A stretch of DNA of 64,000 bases from Chitinophaga pinensis (GTDB lineage: Bacteria > Bacteroidota > Bacteroidia > NS11-12g > UBA9320). Position numbers and translations under genes: made by a program. Below, piece by piece: positions 9,102 to 17,594 of this stretch (position 1 is its first letter; every line of letters starts with the position of its first letter). The DNA is taken from the NCBI GenBank assembly GCA_945907065.1, contig CAMDSC010000009.1:1-64000 (forward strand). The letters run 5' to 3'. A model generated the notes under the pieces. The model had not been told where the DNA came from. It did not search any database and saw nothing but the letters and a program-made list of their open reading frames with translations.

Positions 9102-10409
9102 TTATTTTTTTCTAAAAAAGATAAAAAGTGGCACTCCTTTAAAGTCAAAGTGCTCTCGTAATCTGTTCTCTAAAAATCGTTTATAGCTTTCCGAAACATA
9201 CTGCGGTAGATTACAGAAAAAAGCAAAACATACCTTTTTGGTGGGTAACTGGGTAATGTATTTTATCTTAACATACTTTCCTTTGGTGGAAGGTGGCGGT
9301 GTTTTTTCAATAATCGGCAAAAGCAAATCATTCAATTTTGAGGTTGTAATTCGCTTTGACATATTTTCATAAACTTCCAAAGCCATTTCCATTGCTTTAA
9401 AAATTCTTTGCTTTGTTAAAGCAGAAATAAAAATAATTGGAACATCAGTAAACGGAGCTATTTTTCTAAGAATCTGTTCAGTGTATGTTTTAGTGGTGTT
9501 GGTTTCTTTACCTTCTACTAAATCCCATTTATTTACAACTATTACTATTCCCTTTCCGTTTTTTTGAGCCAAGTGAAACAAATTTACATCCTGACTTTCC
9601 AAACCATCCTTGGCGTCAATCAGAATCATAACTACATCGGTATCTTCTATAGCCTTAATACTTCGCATTACGCTGTAAAATTCAATGTCTTCGTTCACCT
9701 TTCCTTTTTTGCGAATACCGGCAGTGTCAATTAATACAAAGTCTTTTCCATAATAATTGTAATGAGTATTGATACTGTCGCGAGTGGTTCCTGGAATATC
9801 TGTTACAATATTCCTCTCAACACCTAATAAGGCATTACACAATGAACTTTTACCAACATTAGGCCTACCAACCAAAGCTATTTTGGGTAAAGCTGTCGCA
9901 TCGCCGGTTTCTTCCTCTACTGGTAAAACTTTTACAACTTCATCCAATAATTCACCAGTTCCAAAACCTGAAATAGAAGCTATTGGATAAATATTTTCAA
10001 ATCCCAAACCAAAAAACTCATGTTGTAAATCCATGCGTTTGTTACTGTCAATCTTGTTAACCCCTACAAAAACAGGCTTATTGGCCTTTCTAATAATTAA
10101 GGCAAATTCCTTATCTACATCAGTAATCCCAGCAGTTCCATCCATTATAAAAATTAAAGCATCTGCCTCTTTTATTGCAATTAATACCTGATTGGCTATT
10201 TCTTTTTCAAATATATCTCTGGTATCAGACACAAATCCTCCTGTATCTACAATTGTAAATTCATGACCTGTCCATTCGCATTTACCATAATGTCGGTCGC
10301 GGGTTACTCCGCTCATATCATCAACTATGGCTTTTCTATCCCCAACCAAACGGTTAAAAAGTGTTGATTTACCAACATTTGGCCTGCCTATTATTGCTAC
10401 TATACTCAT
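9102..10409 (-). CDS. der: GTPase Der (EngA), 50S ribosome assembly
   Basis: 435 residues with two tandem GTPase domains. The first P-loop is GRPNVGKST at ~8, with DTGG and NKID; the second is GRPNVGKSS at ~178, with DTAG and NKWD. A C-terminal KH-like domain of ~85 residues ends the protein. Der is essential for late 50S subunit maturation and acts in the cytoplasm. It follows era on the same strand with a 3-base gap, so the two ribosome-assembly GTPases form an operon. Confidence 0.97.
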   Translation of the reverse strand: MSIVAIIGRPNVGKSTLFNRLVGDRKAIVDDMSGVTRDRHYGKCEWTGHEFTIVDTGGFVSDTRDIFEKEIANQVLIAIKEADALIFIMDGTAGITDVDKEFALIIRKANKPVFVGVNKIDSNKRMDLQHEFFGLGFENIYPIASISGFGTGELLDEVVKVLPVEEETGDATALPKIALVGRPNVGKSSLCNALLGVERNIVTDIPGTTRDSINTHYNYYGKDFVLIDTAGIRKKGKVNEDIEFYSVMRSIKAIEDTDVVMILIDAKDGLESQDVNLFHLAQKNGKGIVIVVNKWDLVEGKETNTTKTYTEQILRKIAPFTDVPIIFISALTKQRIFKAMEMALEVYENMSKRITTSKLNDLLLPIIEKTPPPSTKGKYVKIKYITQLPTKKVCFAFFCNLPQYVSESYKRFLENRLREHFDFKGVPLFIFFRKK

Positions 10410-10412
10410 CTT

Positions 10413-11288
10413 TTATTCTTTATACCCGAACCGTTTTAGTTCCAAGTCATTGTTTCTCCAATTATCTTTTACTTTTACAAACACATCAAGAAAAACTGGT
10501 TTATCTAAAAATTTCTCCATGTCTTTGCGTGCTTCAGAAGCTACTTTTTTCAAAGCCAATCCTCCTTTACCAATTAATATTGCTTTTTGAGAATCTCTTT
10601 CAACATAGATTAGGGCACTTATTCTAATCAGGTTTTCCTCTTCTTTAAAATTATCAATTTTTACTTCTACTGAATAGGGGATTTCCTTTTCATAAAAGAA
10701 CAATATTTTTTCGCGGATAAACTCGGCTAAGAAAAAGCGAGTGCTTCTATCGCTTATTTCATCATCCGGATAATATGCTGGGTGCTCTGGCGAAAGTTCA
10801 ACTAAGAAATTAACCAACATACTTTTATTAAATGGGTGTACCGATGAAAAAGGAACTACTCCATAAAAATGACCCGAAGCTTTCCAGTGTTCCGTTTTTT
10901 CTACTATTTGCGGTTCGGTTAGTTTATCAACCTTATTCAGTATTAAAATTTTTTGACCTTTATAATTAGTTAGTACATCCAATACCTCTGCACTAAGTTC
11001 GGTATCTGCTTCATCATGAATTAAAAGCAACAAATCCGCATCTTCCAAACTTTCTTTCATGGCCTCCATCATGGCTTCCTGCATCTTATATTTTGGAATT
11101 ATGATTCCGGGAGTATCTGAAAAAACCAATTGATAATCATCCGTAGTTATAAATCCCTTAATACGATGACGTGTGGTTTGGGCTTTGGGTGATACAATGC
11201 AAAAATGCTGCCCCATCAGTGCGTTGATAAAGGTTGATTTTCCTGCATTTGGTTTTCCTATGATGGATATAAAGGCGGCTTTATGCAT
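10413..11288 (-). CDS. era: GTPase Era, 30S ribosome assembly
   Basis: 291 residues. The N-terminal GTPase domain has GKPNAGKST (~11-19), DTPG (G3) and NKVD (G4). The C-terminal KH domain contains GKGG-type RNA-binding residues (AILIGKGGLALKKVASEARK). Era binds the 3' end of 16S rRNA and assists 30S maturation. It is first in the era-der pair; an initiator tRNA gene and its terminator lie upstream on the same strand. No clear promoter in the 55 bases before the start. Confidence 0.97.
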   Translation of the reverse strand: MHKAAFISIIGKPNAGKSTFINALMGQHFCIVSPKAQTTRHRIKGFITTDDYQLVFSDTPGIIIPKYKMQEAMMEAMKESLEDADLLLLIHDEADTELSAEVLDVLTNYKGQKILILNKVDKLTEPQIVEKTEHWKASGHFYGVVPFSSVHPFNKSMLVNFLVELSPEHPAYYPDDEISDRSTRFFLAEFIREKILFFYEKEIPYSVEVKIDNFKEEENLIRISALIYVERDSQKAILIGKGGLALKKVASEARKDMEKFLDKPVFLDVFVKVKDNWRNNDLELKRFGYKE

Positions 11289-11343
11289 TTAGATTTTAGA
11301 CTCAAAAATATAAGATATAAGACTCAAAACTTCTGTTTGATAA

Positions 11344-11378
11344 AAAATCCCAACCCGGGTTTATCGAATTGGGATTTT
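11344..11378 (-). terminator. Rho-independent terminator after tRNA-fMet
   Basis: Arms AAAATCCCAA and TTGGGATTTT flank a 15-base loop, followed on the minus strand by further T bases. It begins 10 bases past the tRNA and precedes era. Confidence 0.75.
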
Positions 11379-11387
11379 AATGCTTAG

Positions 11388-11459
<72 letters not shown>

Positions 11460-11512
11460 ATTTTTCGTAGTGCAAAGGTAACTATTTTTTTCACTCTGCC
11501 AAATAGAAATTT

Positions 11513-12979
11513 CTAACTCAGTCCATCAAACATACTACCCACCAAATCTTTGAACTGAACACCTGTATTTATTGAGTTGCGGCTAAGTTTTGAATGTTCA
11601 GCCAAGCCAAAAAGTATAAATTCCATCCAAAGATATTTTTCTGATTGTGGCGCATCATTCAAATGGTCATCATAAAAAGCAGCCAAACTATCTACTTTGT
11701 TTAATGCTTGCATATAATTCTTGTCACTGCTAAGGCTATTAATTTCTAAATCATTTCCCTTTTCAAACCAATTGGTAATATGTTTATAAAGATTGGTGGT
11801 TTCCTGTCCCTTCTTTTTTAGTTTTTCAATGGGAGGGCAATACTTGTCAAACAGTGTCCTTATGGCTTTGCCAATTAATGTTTGAGCCACATTGTATGGG
11901 CCTTCCAGCTCTCCTTCATACACCATTTCCACCTTTCCGGTAATGGCAGGTATCACACCTTCAAAATCGGAGATACGAACCATTGTGGTTTTATCTCCTG
12001 TCAAAATAGCCCGCCTTTCAGCTGTGCTTACCAAATTTTCAAAAGCCGAAATACTCAATCGTGCCGACACTCCACTTTTAGCATCCACATATTCGCTTTT
12101 GCGAGCTTCCACCACAATTTGTTCTATTAAGTCAATAACCAAATCCGGAACTTTTACCATTTTCTTTTGACTTTCGCTAAGTTTTGCCTCTTGCTTTGTA
12201 ATTGTTTTGGCGACTTCAATTGTTTTTGGATAATGCGTCAAAATTTGACTACCAATTCTATCTTTAAGTGGGGTGATAATACTTCCTCGATTGGTATAAT
12301 CTTCAGGATTTGCGGTAAATACAAACTGAATATCCAACGGCAATCTCAGCTTAAAACCTCTTATTTGAATATCCCCTTCCTGCAAAATATTAAACAAAGA
12401 AACCTGTATCCTAGGTTGCAAATCAGGCAATTCATTTATAACAAAAATACAGCGGTTGCTCCTAGGTACTATTCCAAAATGAATCACTTGCTCATCAGAA
12501 TATGAAAGTTTTAAATTAAAGGCTTTAACAGGATCAATATCTCCTATCAAATCAGCTACTGAAACATCGGGCGTAGCAAGTTTTTCAACAAACCTATCGT
12601 TTCTATGTATCCACTCAATCGTCGTTTCATCGCCCATTTCTTTTATCTTTTGCTTTGCAAAATGGCTGATAGGATTAAAAGGGTCGTCATTAATTTCTGA
12701 ATCTTTAACAACTGGCAACCATTCATCCAGTACATTAACCATACTGCGAGCTATTCGGGTTTTAGCCTGCCCCCGTAAGCCCAAAAGATTAATATTATGG
12801 CCTGATAAAATGGCCCGTTCAATATCTGGAATTACAGAATCTTCGTACCCATGAATATTTTCAAAAACCGATTTTCCGCTTTTTAACGCTTCAACCAAGT
12901 TGTCTCTTAATTCGTGTTTAATCGTTTTGGATTTGTATCCGGATTGTTTTAGTTCTGCTATTGTTTTTGGTTGTGGCAT
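11513..12979 (-). CDS. Magnesium-chelatase ChlI-like AAA+ ATPase
   Basis: 488 residues. An AAA+ ATPase of the MoxR/ChlI clade: Walker A region LLGLRGQAKTRIARS at ~65-78 (the usual GxGKT reads GQAKT), Walker B-type IFVINELPDL at ~180, then QVSLFNILQEGDIQIRG and FVFTANPEDY, the pattern of ChlI/BchI. It is longer than BchI (~340), with an extra C-terminal helical part. It lies downstream of a VWA protein on the same strand (115-base gap). The pair mirrors the ChlI-ChlD and MoxR-VWA arrangements, where the AAA+ ring and VWA protein remodel a client or insert metal. No porphyrin or cobalamin gene is nearby, so the client is unknown. Confidence 0.8.
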   Translation of the reverse strand: MPQPKTIAELKQSGYKSKTIKHELRDNLVEALKSGKSVFENIHGYEDSVIPDIERAILSGHNINLLGLRGQAKTRIARSMVNVLDEWLPVVKDSEINDDPFNPISHFAKQKIKEMGDETTIEWIHRNDRFVEKLATPDVSVADLIGDIDPVKAFNLKLSYSDEQVIHFGIVPRSNRCIFVINELPDLQPRIQVSLFNILQEGDIQIRGFKLRLPLDIQFVFTANPEDYTNRGSIITPLKDRIGSQILTHYPKTIEVAKTITKQEAKLSESQKKMVKVPDLVIDLIEQIVVEARKSEYVDAKSGVSARLSISAFENLVSTAERRAILTGDKTTMVRISDFEGVIPAITGKVEMVYEGELEGPYNVAQTLIGKAIRTLFDKYCPPIEKLKKKGQETTNLYKHITNWFEKGNDLEINSLSSDKNYMQALNKVDSLAAFYDDHLNDAPQSEKYLWMEFILFGLAEHSKLSRNSINTGVQFKDLVGSMFDGLS

Positions 12980-13094
12980 CTTGATTACTAAATTTATCTA
13001 TAATTAAATTGTTTTTGTCACGCTTAAGAAACAAGTGTCTCTTTCTAATAATAAGATTCCTCGTTCCTCGGAATAACAAAAGGTTTCCAAATTT

Positions 13095-14186
13095 TCAAAT
13101 CTTTTTGCTCCTATTTAGTTCGAAATCCTTAAAAATTATATCTCCCAAACCTTTCAAGCCTGTATAAAAAGCACGGCCATTATTGGTTTGGGTAAATTCA
13201 TCTACAAAGCTTTGCAAATAGGGGTCGCGGGCAATCATAAATGTGGTAATTGGTATTTTTAATCTTCTGCAAATTGCAGCCTCATTCAGGCATTTATTTA
13301 CAATCTTTCTGTCCAACCCAAAACTGTTCATATAATAACCTCCCGGCTCCTTTAGGCAAGATGGCTTTCCATCCGTTATCATAAAAATTTGTTTGTTTTG
13401 GTTCTTTCTTCTTCTTAATAAATCTTGGGCAAGCTTTAATCCTGCCACCGTATTTGTATGATATGGCCCAACTTTTAAATACGGCAAATCCTTTATTTCT
13501 ATTTGCCAGGCATCATTTCCAAAAACAATGATATCCAACGTGTCTTTGGGGTATTTGGTTTTTATAAGTTCCGCCAAAGCCATAGCTACTTTTTTGGCCG
13601 GGGTTATTCGGTCTTCGCCATACAATATCATGGAATGCGAAATGTCTATCATTAGCACAGTGCTGGTTTGCGAAGTGTGTTCCCTTTCTACCACCATAAA
13701 ATCATCCTCGGTGATATGGTCATTACCTCCCATTATTTGGGTGTAGGCATTTTTCATAGTTTCAGTTATGGCTATTTGACTAATGCTATCACCAAACTGA
13801 AACGGTCTTATTTCACCTGTGCTTTCATCGCCTTTGCCTGTATAAACTGTGCGATGGTTGCCGTTCTGAGATTTTTTAAGTTTACCAAAAATTTCTTCTA
13901 AAGCCTTTTGTCTTATGGATTGTTCCGTTTTACTGGTAATATTTATCTCGCCATTTTCAGGATTTTCTTTTATAAAACCTTTTTCTTTCAGGTCTTTAAT
14001 AAAATCACCCATGCCATAATTACTGTCGGTTATTTTATGTTCCCTATCCAGTTGGTTCATCCAATCCATGGCCTCGGCCAAATCTCCGGCTGTGTAGTTC
14101 AGCAATTCTCTTAACAAGTCAAAAAGCCTGTCGAATGGCTCTTGGCTGTTGTTTTTAACAAATTTAGAAAATCTGAAACCTGACAT
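13095..14186 (-). CDS. VWA-domain protein, partner of the ChlI-like ATPase
   Basis: 363 residues from MSGFRF; an ATG 21 bases upstream lies before the probable -7 box at 14193-14200, so the inner start is preferred. The N-terminal ~170 residues are helical. The VWA domain starts at ~175 with an intact MIDAS metal site (D-I-S-H-S, then T in YHTNT, then ITDGKPS), so it should bind Mg2+ and a protein ligand. Such proteins act with MoxR/ChlI-type AAA+ ATPases, and one is encoded just downstream. No signal peptide or membrane segment, so it is cytoplasmic. Confidence 0.8.
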   Translation of the reverse strand: MSGFRFSKFVKNNSQEPFDRLFDLLRELLNYTAGDLAEAMDWMNQLDREHKITDSNYGMGDFIKDLKEKGFIKENPENGEINITSKTEQSIRQKALEEIFGKLKKSQNGNHRTVYTGKGDESTGEIRPFQFGDSISQIAITETMKNAYTQIMGGNDHITEDDFMVVEREHTSQTSTVLMIDISHSMILYGEDRITPAKKVAMALAELIKTKYPKDTLDIIVFGNDAWQIEIKDLPYLKVGPYHTNTVAGLKLAQDLLRRRKNQNKQIFMITDGKPSCLKEPGGYYMNSFGLDRKIVNKCLNEAAICRRLKIPITTFMIARDPYLQSFVDEFTQTNNGRAFYTGLKGLGDIIFKDFELNRSKKI

Positions 14187-14192
14187 AGTATG

Positions 14193-14200
14193 CAAAAGTA
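14193..14200 (-). promoter_or_regulatory. Candidate -7 element TACTTTTG for the VWA gene
   Basis: Minus-strand TACTTTTG fits TAnnTTTG and ends seven bases before the ATG at 14186, implying a near-leaderless mRNA. It also argues against the upstream ATG at 14207. Confidence 0.4.
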
Positions 14201-14255
14201 AACACACACCCCGTCTCTTTGTTTAGAAAAAGTTTTAATAACCCCACTTTTTTTA

Positions 14256-14285
14256 TTGCAATTAGGCTGTAATCATCAATATTTG
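14256..14285 (+). promoter_or_regulatory. Candidate promoter TTG-N19-AATATTTG
   Basis: TTG at 14256-14258, then 19 bases, then AATATTTG (one mismatch to TAnnTTTG). It precedes the SRPBCC-GyrI gene by 28 bases. Confidence 0.45.
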
Positions 14286-14313
14286 TAGCTACCAATCCCT
14301 ATAACCCCACCAG

Positions 14314-15330
14314 ATGCGCATCATACGAATTATTCTACTTTTTATTTTCGTAATCATTGGCCTTTATATGGTGGCATCATTGTTTATCCCATCAAAATTT
14401 ACAGTTGAAAGAAGCCAAACTTTCAATGCCCCAACGGATATGGTTTTTGAACAAATTGTTTCTTTTAAAAATTGGGAAACATGGAGTCCGTTGAAAGAAA
14501 AAGATCCGAAAATGAAATCGTTGTTTGGGCCCAATAGCGGAAAGGAAGGTTCCTACTGGCTGTGGAAAGGCAGTAAGGCCGGTGAAGGAAGAATGACCAA
14601 TACCGGTATTAAAAATCAGGAACAAATTTCCTATCACCTCAGTTTAGAAAAACCTTATAAATCCGAATCGGATGGGTATATAAAATTGGAACCCAACGGC
14701 AACCAAACTACCGTAACTTGGATAATAGAAGGTACAAATCCATTTCATTTGAGAGTACTCAACCTTATGATGGATAAGTGGATTGGACCTGATTTTGAAA
14801 AAGGTTTGGAATTATTAAAAACTATTGCTGAAAAAGAGACTGAAATTTTTCAACATGATTATTTTGGGTATAGAATAAAAGAAACAAAATTTAATGGGAG
14901 TAAAATTGGTTATGTAAAAAAGGCCATCGTTATTGATGAATTGGATGAATTTTTTACAAAACATTATGCCAAAATAATTACAGAAGCCAAAAACTGTAAT
15001 TTTAAAATTGACGGCCAACCCATGGCTTTATTTTACCGTTGGGACTACACCAACGGCGTAACCACAGTAGCCGCTGCCATTCCTTTAATGGGCGATAGTA
15101 CACTGGGCGAAGATTATAGTTTAATGCAGCTTCAACCTCAAAAAGCACTGCTTCTAAATTATTATGGTGGCTATAAAAGCATGGCCAATCCATATAAAGC
15201 CTTAGATAATTATATCCGAAACAAAAACCTAAAACAGGTTAAACCCGTAATTGAAGAATACATCATTGGGCCAAAACAACAACGCGATTCAGCTAAATGG
15301 TATACTAAGATTTGGTATTTGTTGGAGTAA
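14314..15330 (+). CDS. Membrane-anchored SRPBCC - GyrI-like fusion protein
   Basis: 338 residues. One N-terminal membrane segment (~4-22) is followed by an SRPBCC/START-like lipid-cavity domain (~30-165: ERSQTFNAPTDMVFEQIVSF, NWETWSPL) and a GyrI-like/AraC effector-binding domain (~180-335: YRIKETKFNGSKIGYVKKA, then MALFYRWD). Both domains bind small hydrophobic ligands. This fusion is widespread in Bacteroidota and its ligand is unknown. There is no DNA-binding domain, so it is not a regulator of the usual BmrR type. It is a single gene facing away from the VWA gene. Confidence 0.8.
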   Translation: MRIIRIILLFIFVIIGLYMVASLFIPSKFTVERSQTFNAPTDMVFEQIVSFKNWETWSPLKEKDPKMKSLFGPNSGKEGSYWLWKGSKAGEGRMTNTGIKNQEQISYHLSLEKPYKSESDGYIKLEPNGNQTTVTWIIEGTNPFHLRVLNLMMDKWIGPDFEKGLELLKTIAEKETEIFQHDYFGYRIKETKFNGSKIGYVKKAIVIDELDEFFTKHYAKIITEAKNCNFKIDGQPMALFYRWDYTNGVTTVAAAIPLMGDSTLGEDYSLMQLQPQKALLLNYYGGYKSMANPYKALDNYIRNKNLKQVKPVIEEYIIGPKQQRDSAKWYTKIWYLLE

Positions 15331-15397
15331 TAATATTTATTTCTATTCCTTTATTATTAGCCATTTTAGGGCTTCTACTTCTGAGAAATAATTAAGA

Positions 15398-16942
15398 CTA
15401 ACCCGCCCAATTTTCCCTATCTAAACTTCTGTATTGAATGGCTTCCGCCAAATGTTCTACTTTTATTTCGTCACTTTGAGCCAGGTCGGCAATCGTTCGG
15501 CTTACTTTCAGTATCCTGTCGTAGGCTCGGGCACTCAGATTGAGGCGTTGCATAGCCGTTTTTAAAAGCGTTTGACCAATGCTGTTAATTATACATAATT
15601 CCATTACCATATTGCTTGGCATCATGGCATTGCTATATATTCCTTCGGTTTTTTCAAACCGGCTTTGTTGAAATTCGCGGGCTTTTAATACTCTTGCTCT
15701 AACTGTTTTACTATTCTCATTGCTCTGCTTTCGGCTGGCCAATTCATCAAAACTAACTGGAGTTACCTCAATATGAATATCTATCCTATCCAACAACGGA
15801 CCCGAAATTTTACTTAAATATTTTTGAACTACTCCCGGCCCGCAAACACATTCTTTTTCAGGATGATTATAATACCCACATGGGCAAGGATTCATGCTGG
15901 CTACCAGCATAAAACTGGCAGGATATTCCACAGCAAATCTGGCTCTTGAAATAGTTACTTTTCGTTCCTCCAAGGGTTGACGCATCACCTCCAAAACGGT
16001 GCGTTTAAACTCCGGCAATTCATCCAAAAACAAAACTCCGTTATGAGCCATAGATATTTCACCGGGTTGCGGAACACCGCCTCCTCCAACCAATGCCACA
16101 TCACTTATTGTATGGTGAGGACTGCGAAAAGGACGAGTTCCAACTAAAGACGCATTATCTCCAAGTTTTCCAGCTACCGAATGAATTTTAGTAGTTTCCA
16201 ATGCTTCATGAAGCGTCATAGGAGGAAGAATGGTTGGCAACCGTTTGGCCAACATGGTTTTTCCGGCACCCGGCGGGCCAATCAAAATAATATTATGACC
16301 ACCGGCTGCGGCTATCTCCATAGCCCGTTTTATATTTTCCTGACCTTGCACATCGGCAAAATCAACGGCAAATACACCGTTTTGTTCTTCATAATCTTTT
16401 CGTGGGTCAGCTATGGTGCGTTCAATGGTTGAAACTCCATTTAAAAAACCAACTAACTGTGCCAAATTCTCTACTCCATAAACTTCTAAATCTTTAACAA
16501 TAGCCGCTTCACGGGCATTTTGGGCCGGCAAAATAATTCCTTTAAACCCATCTTTTATGGCTTGAACTGCAATAGGCAAAGCTCCTTTTATTGGCAGCAC
16601 TCCTCCATCCAACGATAACTCACCCATTATTATAAACTCTTCAAGTTTATTGGCATTCACTTGGCCGGATGCAGCCAAAATTCCGGTGGCTATGGATAAG
16701 TCATAAGCAGAACCTTCTTTACGAATATCAGCGGGAGCCATATTTACAACTACTCGTTCGCGGGGCATTTTAAAACCATTGTTTTTTACAGCAGTTTCTA
16801 TTCTGAGTTGGCTTTCTTTTACTGCATTATCAGGCAATCCTACCATAAAATAATTCAATTGGCCTTGGCCAATATTTACTTCAATGGTTATTTTATGGGC
16901 ATTTACTCCAAATACTGCACTGCCGTAGGTTTTTACCAACAT
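15398..16942 (-). CDS. YifB/ComM-family Mg-chelatase-like AAA+ ATPase
   Basis: 514 residues. An N-terminal Lon-protease-S5-like ChlI domain (~20-145, with VGLPDNAVKESQLRIETAVK) precedes an AAA+ domain with Walker A GPPGAGKTMLAKR (~220), Walker B LFLDELPEF and a Mg-chelatase C-terminal domain with SGPLLDRIDIHIEV. A Cys-rich insertion (NPCPCGYYNHPEKECVCGPG) fits this family. ComM in other bacteria is a hexameric helicase aiding branch migration in natural transformation; this protein probably does similar DNA processing. It is the third Mg-chelatase-related gene within 5.5 kb. A -7 box lies directly before the ATG. Confidence 0.9.
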   Translation of the reverse strand: MLVKTYGSAVFGVNAHKITIEVNIGQGQLNYFMVGLPDNAVKESQLRIETAVKNNGFKMPRERVVVNMAPADIRKEGSAYDLSIATGILAASGQVNANKLEEFIIMGELSLDGGVLPIKGALPIAVQAIKDGFKGIILPAQNAREAAIVKDLEVYGVENLAQLVGFLNGVSTIERTIADPRKDYEEQNGVFAVDFADVQGQENIKRAMEIAAAGGHNIILIGPPGAGKTMLAKRLPTILPPMTLHEALETTKIHSVAGKLGDNASLVGTRPFRSPHHTISDVALVGGGGVPQPGEISMAHNGVLFLDELPEFKRTVLEVMRQPLEERKVTISRARFAVEYPASFMLVASMNPCPCGYYNHPEKECVCGPGVVQKYLSKISGPLLDRIDIHIEVTPVSFDELASRKQSNENSKTVRARVLKAREFQQSRFEKTEGIYSNAMMPSNMVMELCIINSIGQTLLKTAMQRLNLSARAYDRILKVSRTIADLAQSDEIKVEHLAEAIQYRSLDRENWAG

Positions 16943-16946
16943 ATCA

Positions 16947-16954
16947 CAAAAGTA
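16947..16954 (-). promoter_or_regulatory. Candidate -7 element TACTTTTG for yifB
   Basis: Minus-strand TACTTTTG ends 5 bases before the ATG at 16942. If used, the transcript begins at or next to the start codon. No -33 TTG. Confidence 0.35.
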
Positions 16955-17007
16955 AAGGATATGCTACTAAATCACTAATCCCTCTAAATTCCTCTAAAAA
17001 ATTGAAC

Positions 17008-17015
17008 TATTTTTG
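17008..17015 (+). promoter_or_regulatory. Candidate -7 element TATTTTTG
   Basis: TATTTTTG fits TAnnTTTG and lies 11 bases before the DUF1697 ATG at 17027. Confidence 0.4.
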
Positions 17016-17026
17016 GCAACCAAAAC

Positions 17027-17569
17027 ATGAAAAAATATATTGCAATACTCCGAGGCATAAATGTTAGCGGGCAAAAGCTTATGAAAATGGCTGAGTTAAA
17101 AACATATTTGAAAGATCTAAATTTTAATAATGTAATCACCTACATCCAAAGTGGTAATATTAGTTTTGAATCTGGTAGCTCAAATCAAAAAGAAATGGAG
17201 GCGCAAATTGGTAATAAAATAAAAGAGAAATATGATTTTGAAGTTCCCATCATAGTAAAAAGTGCTGAGGAGATGAAACGTATTGCCGAAAATAATCCTT
17301 TTTTAAACGATCGTCAGGAAGATAGCTCTAAGCTTTCTGTGACCTTTTTGGCCGATGAACCCGATATTGAATTAGTAAATAAATTTAGAACTATTAACTA
17401 TGCGCCCGATGAATTTATAGTGGTTGAAAAAGTGCTTTATGGCTTCGTTCCTGTTAGTTACGGAAACACAAAATTTAGTAATAACTTTATTGAAAGCAAA
17501 CTAAAAACAACAGCAACTACTAGAAATTGGAAAACTGTATTGAAACTTTTAGAAATGGTTGGAGATTAA
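17027..17569 (+). CDS. DUF1697 family protein
   Basis: 180 residues. The opening KKYIAILRGINVSGQKLMKM and the YIQSGNISFES segment are characteristic of DUF1697. The middle holds a conserved DEFIVVEKVLYGFVP and the end a TRNWKTVLKLLEM motif. No catalytic function is established for the family. It is cytoplasmic with no signal. It stands alone and converges on the PAS histidine kinase gene with a 25-base gap. Confidence 0.9.
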   Translation: MKKYIAILRGINVSGQKLMKMAELKTYLKDLNFNNVITYIQSGNISFESGSSNQKEMEAQIGNKIKEKYDFEVPIIVKSAEEMKRIAENNPFLNDRQEDSSKLSVTFLADEPDIELVNKFRTINYAPDEFIVVEKVLYGFVPVSYGNTKFSNNFIESKLKTTATTRNWKTVLKLLEMVGD

Positions 17570-17594
17570 CCTGATGGCTATTTATATTAAACAA

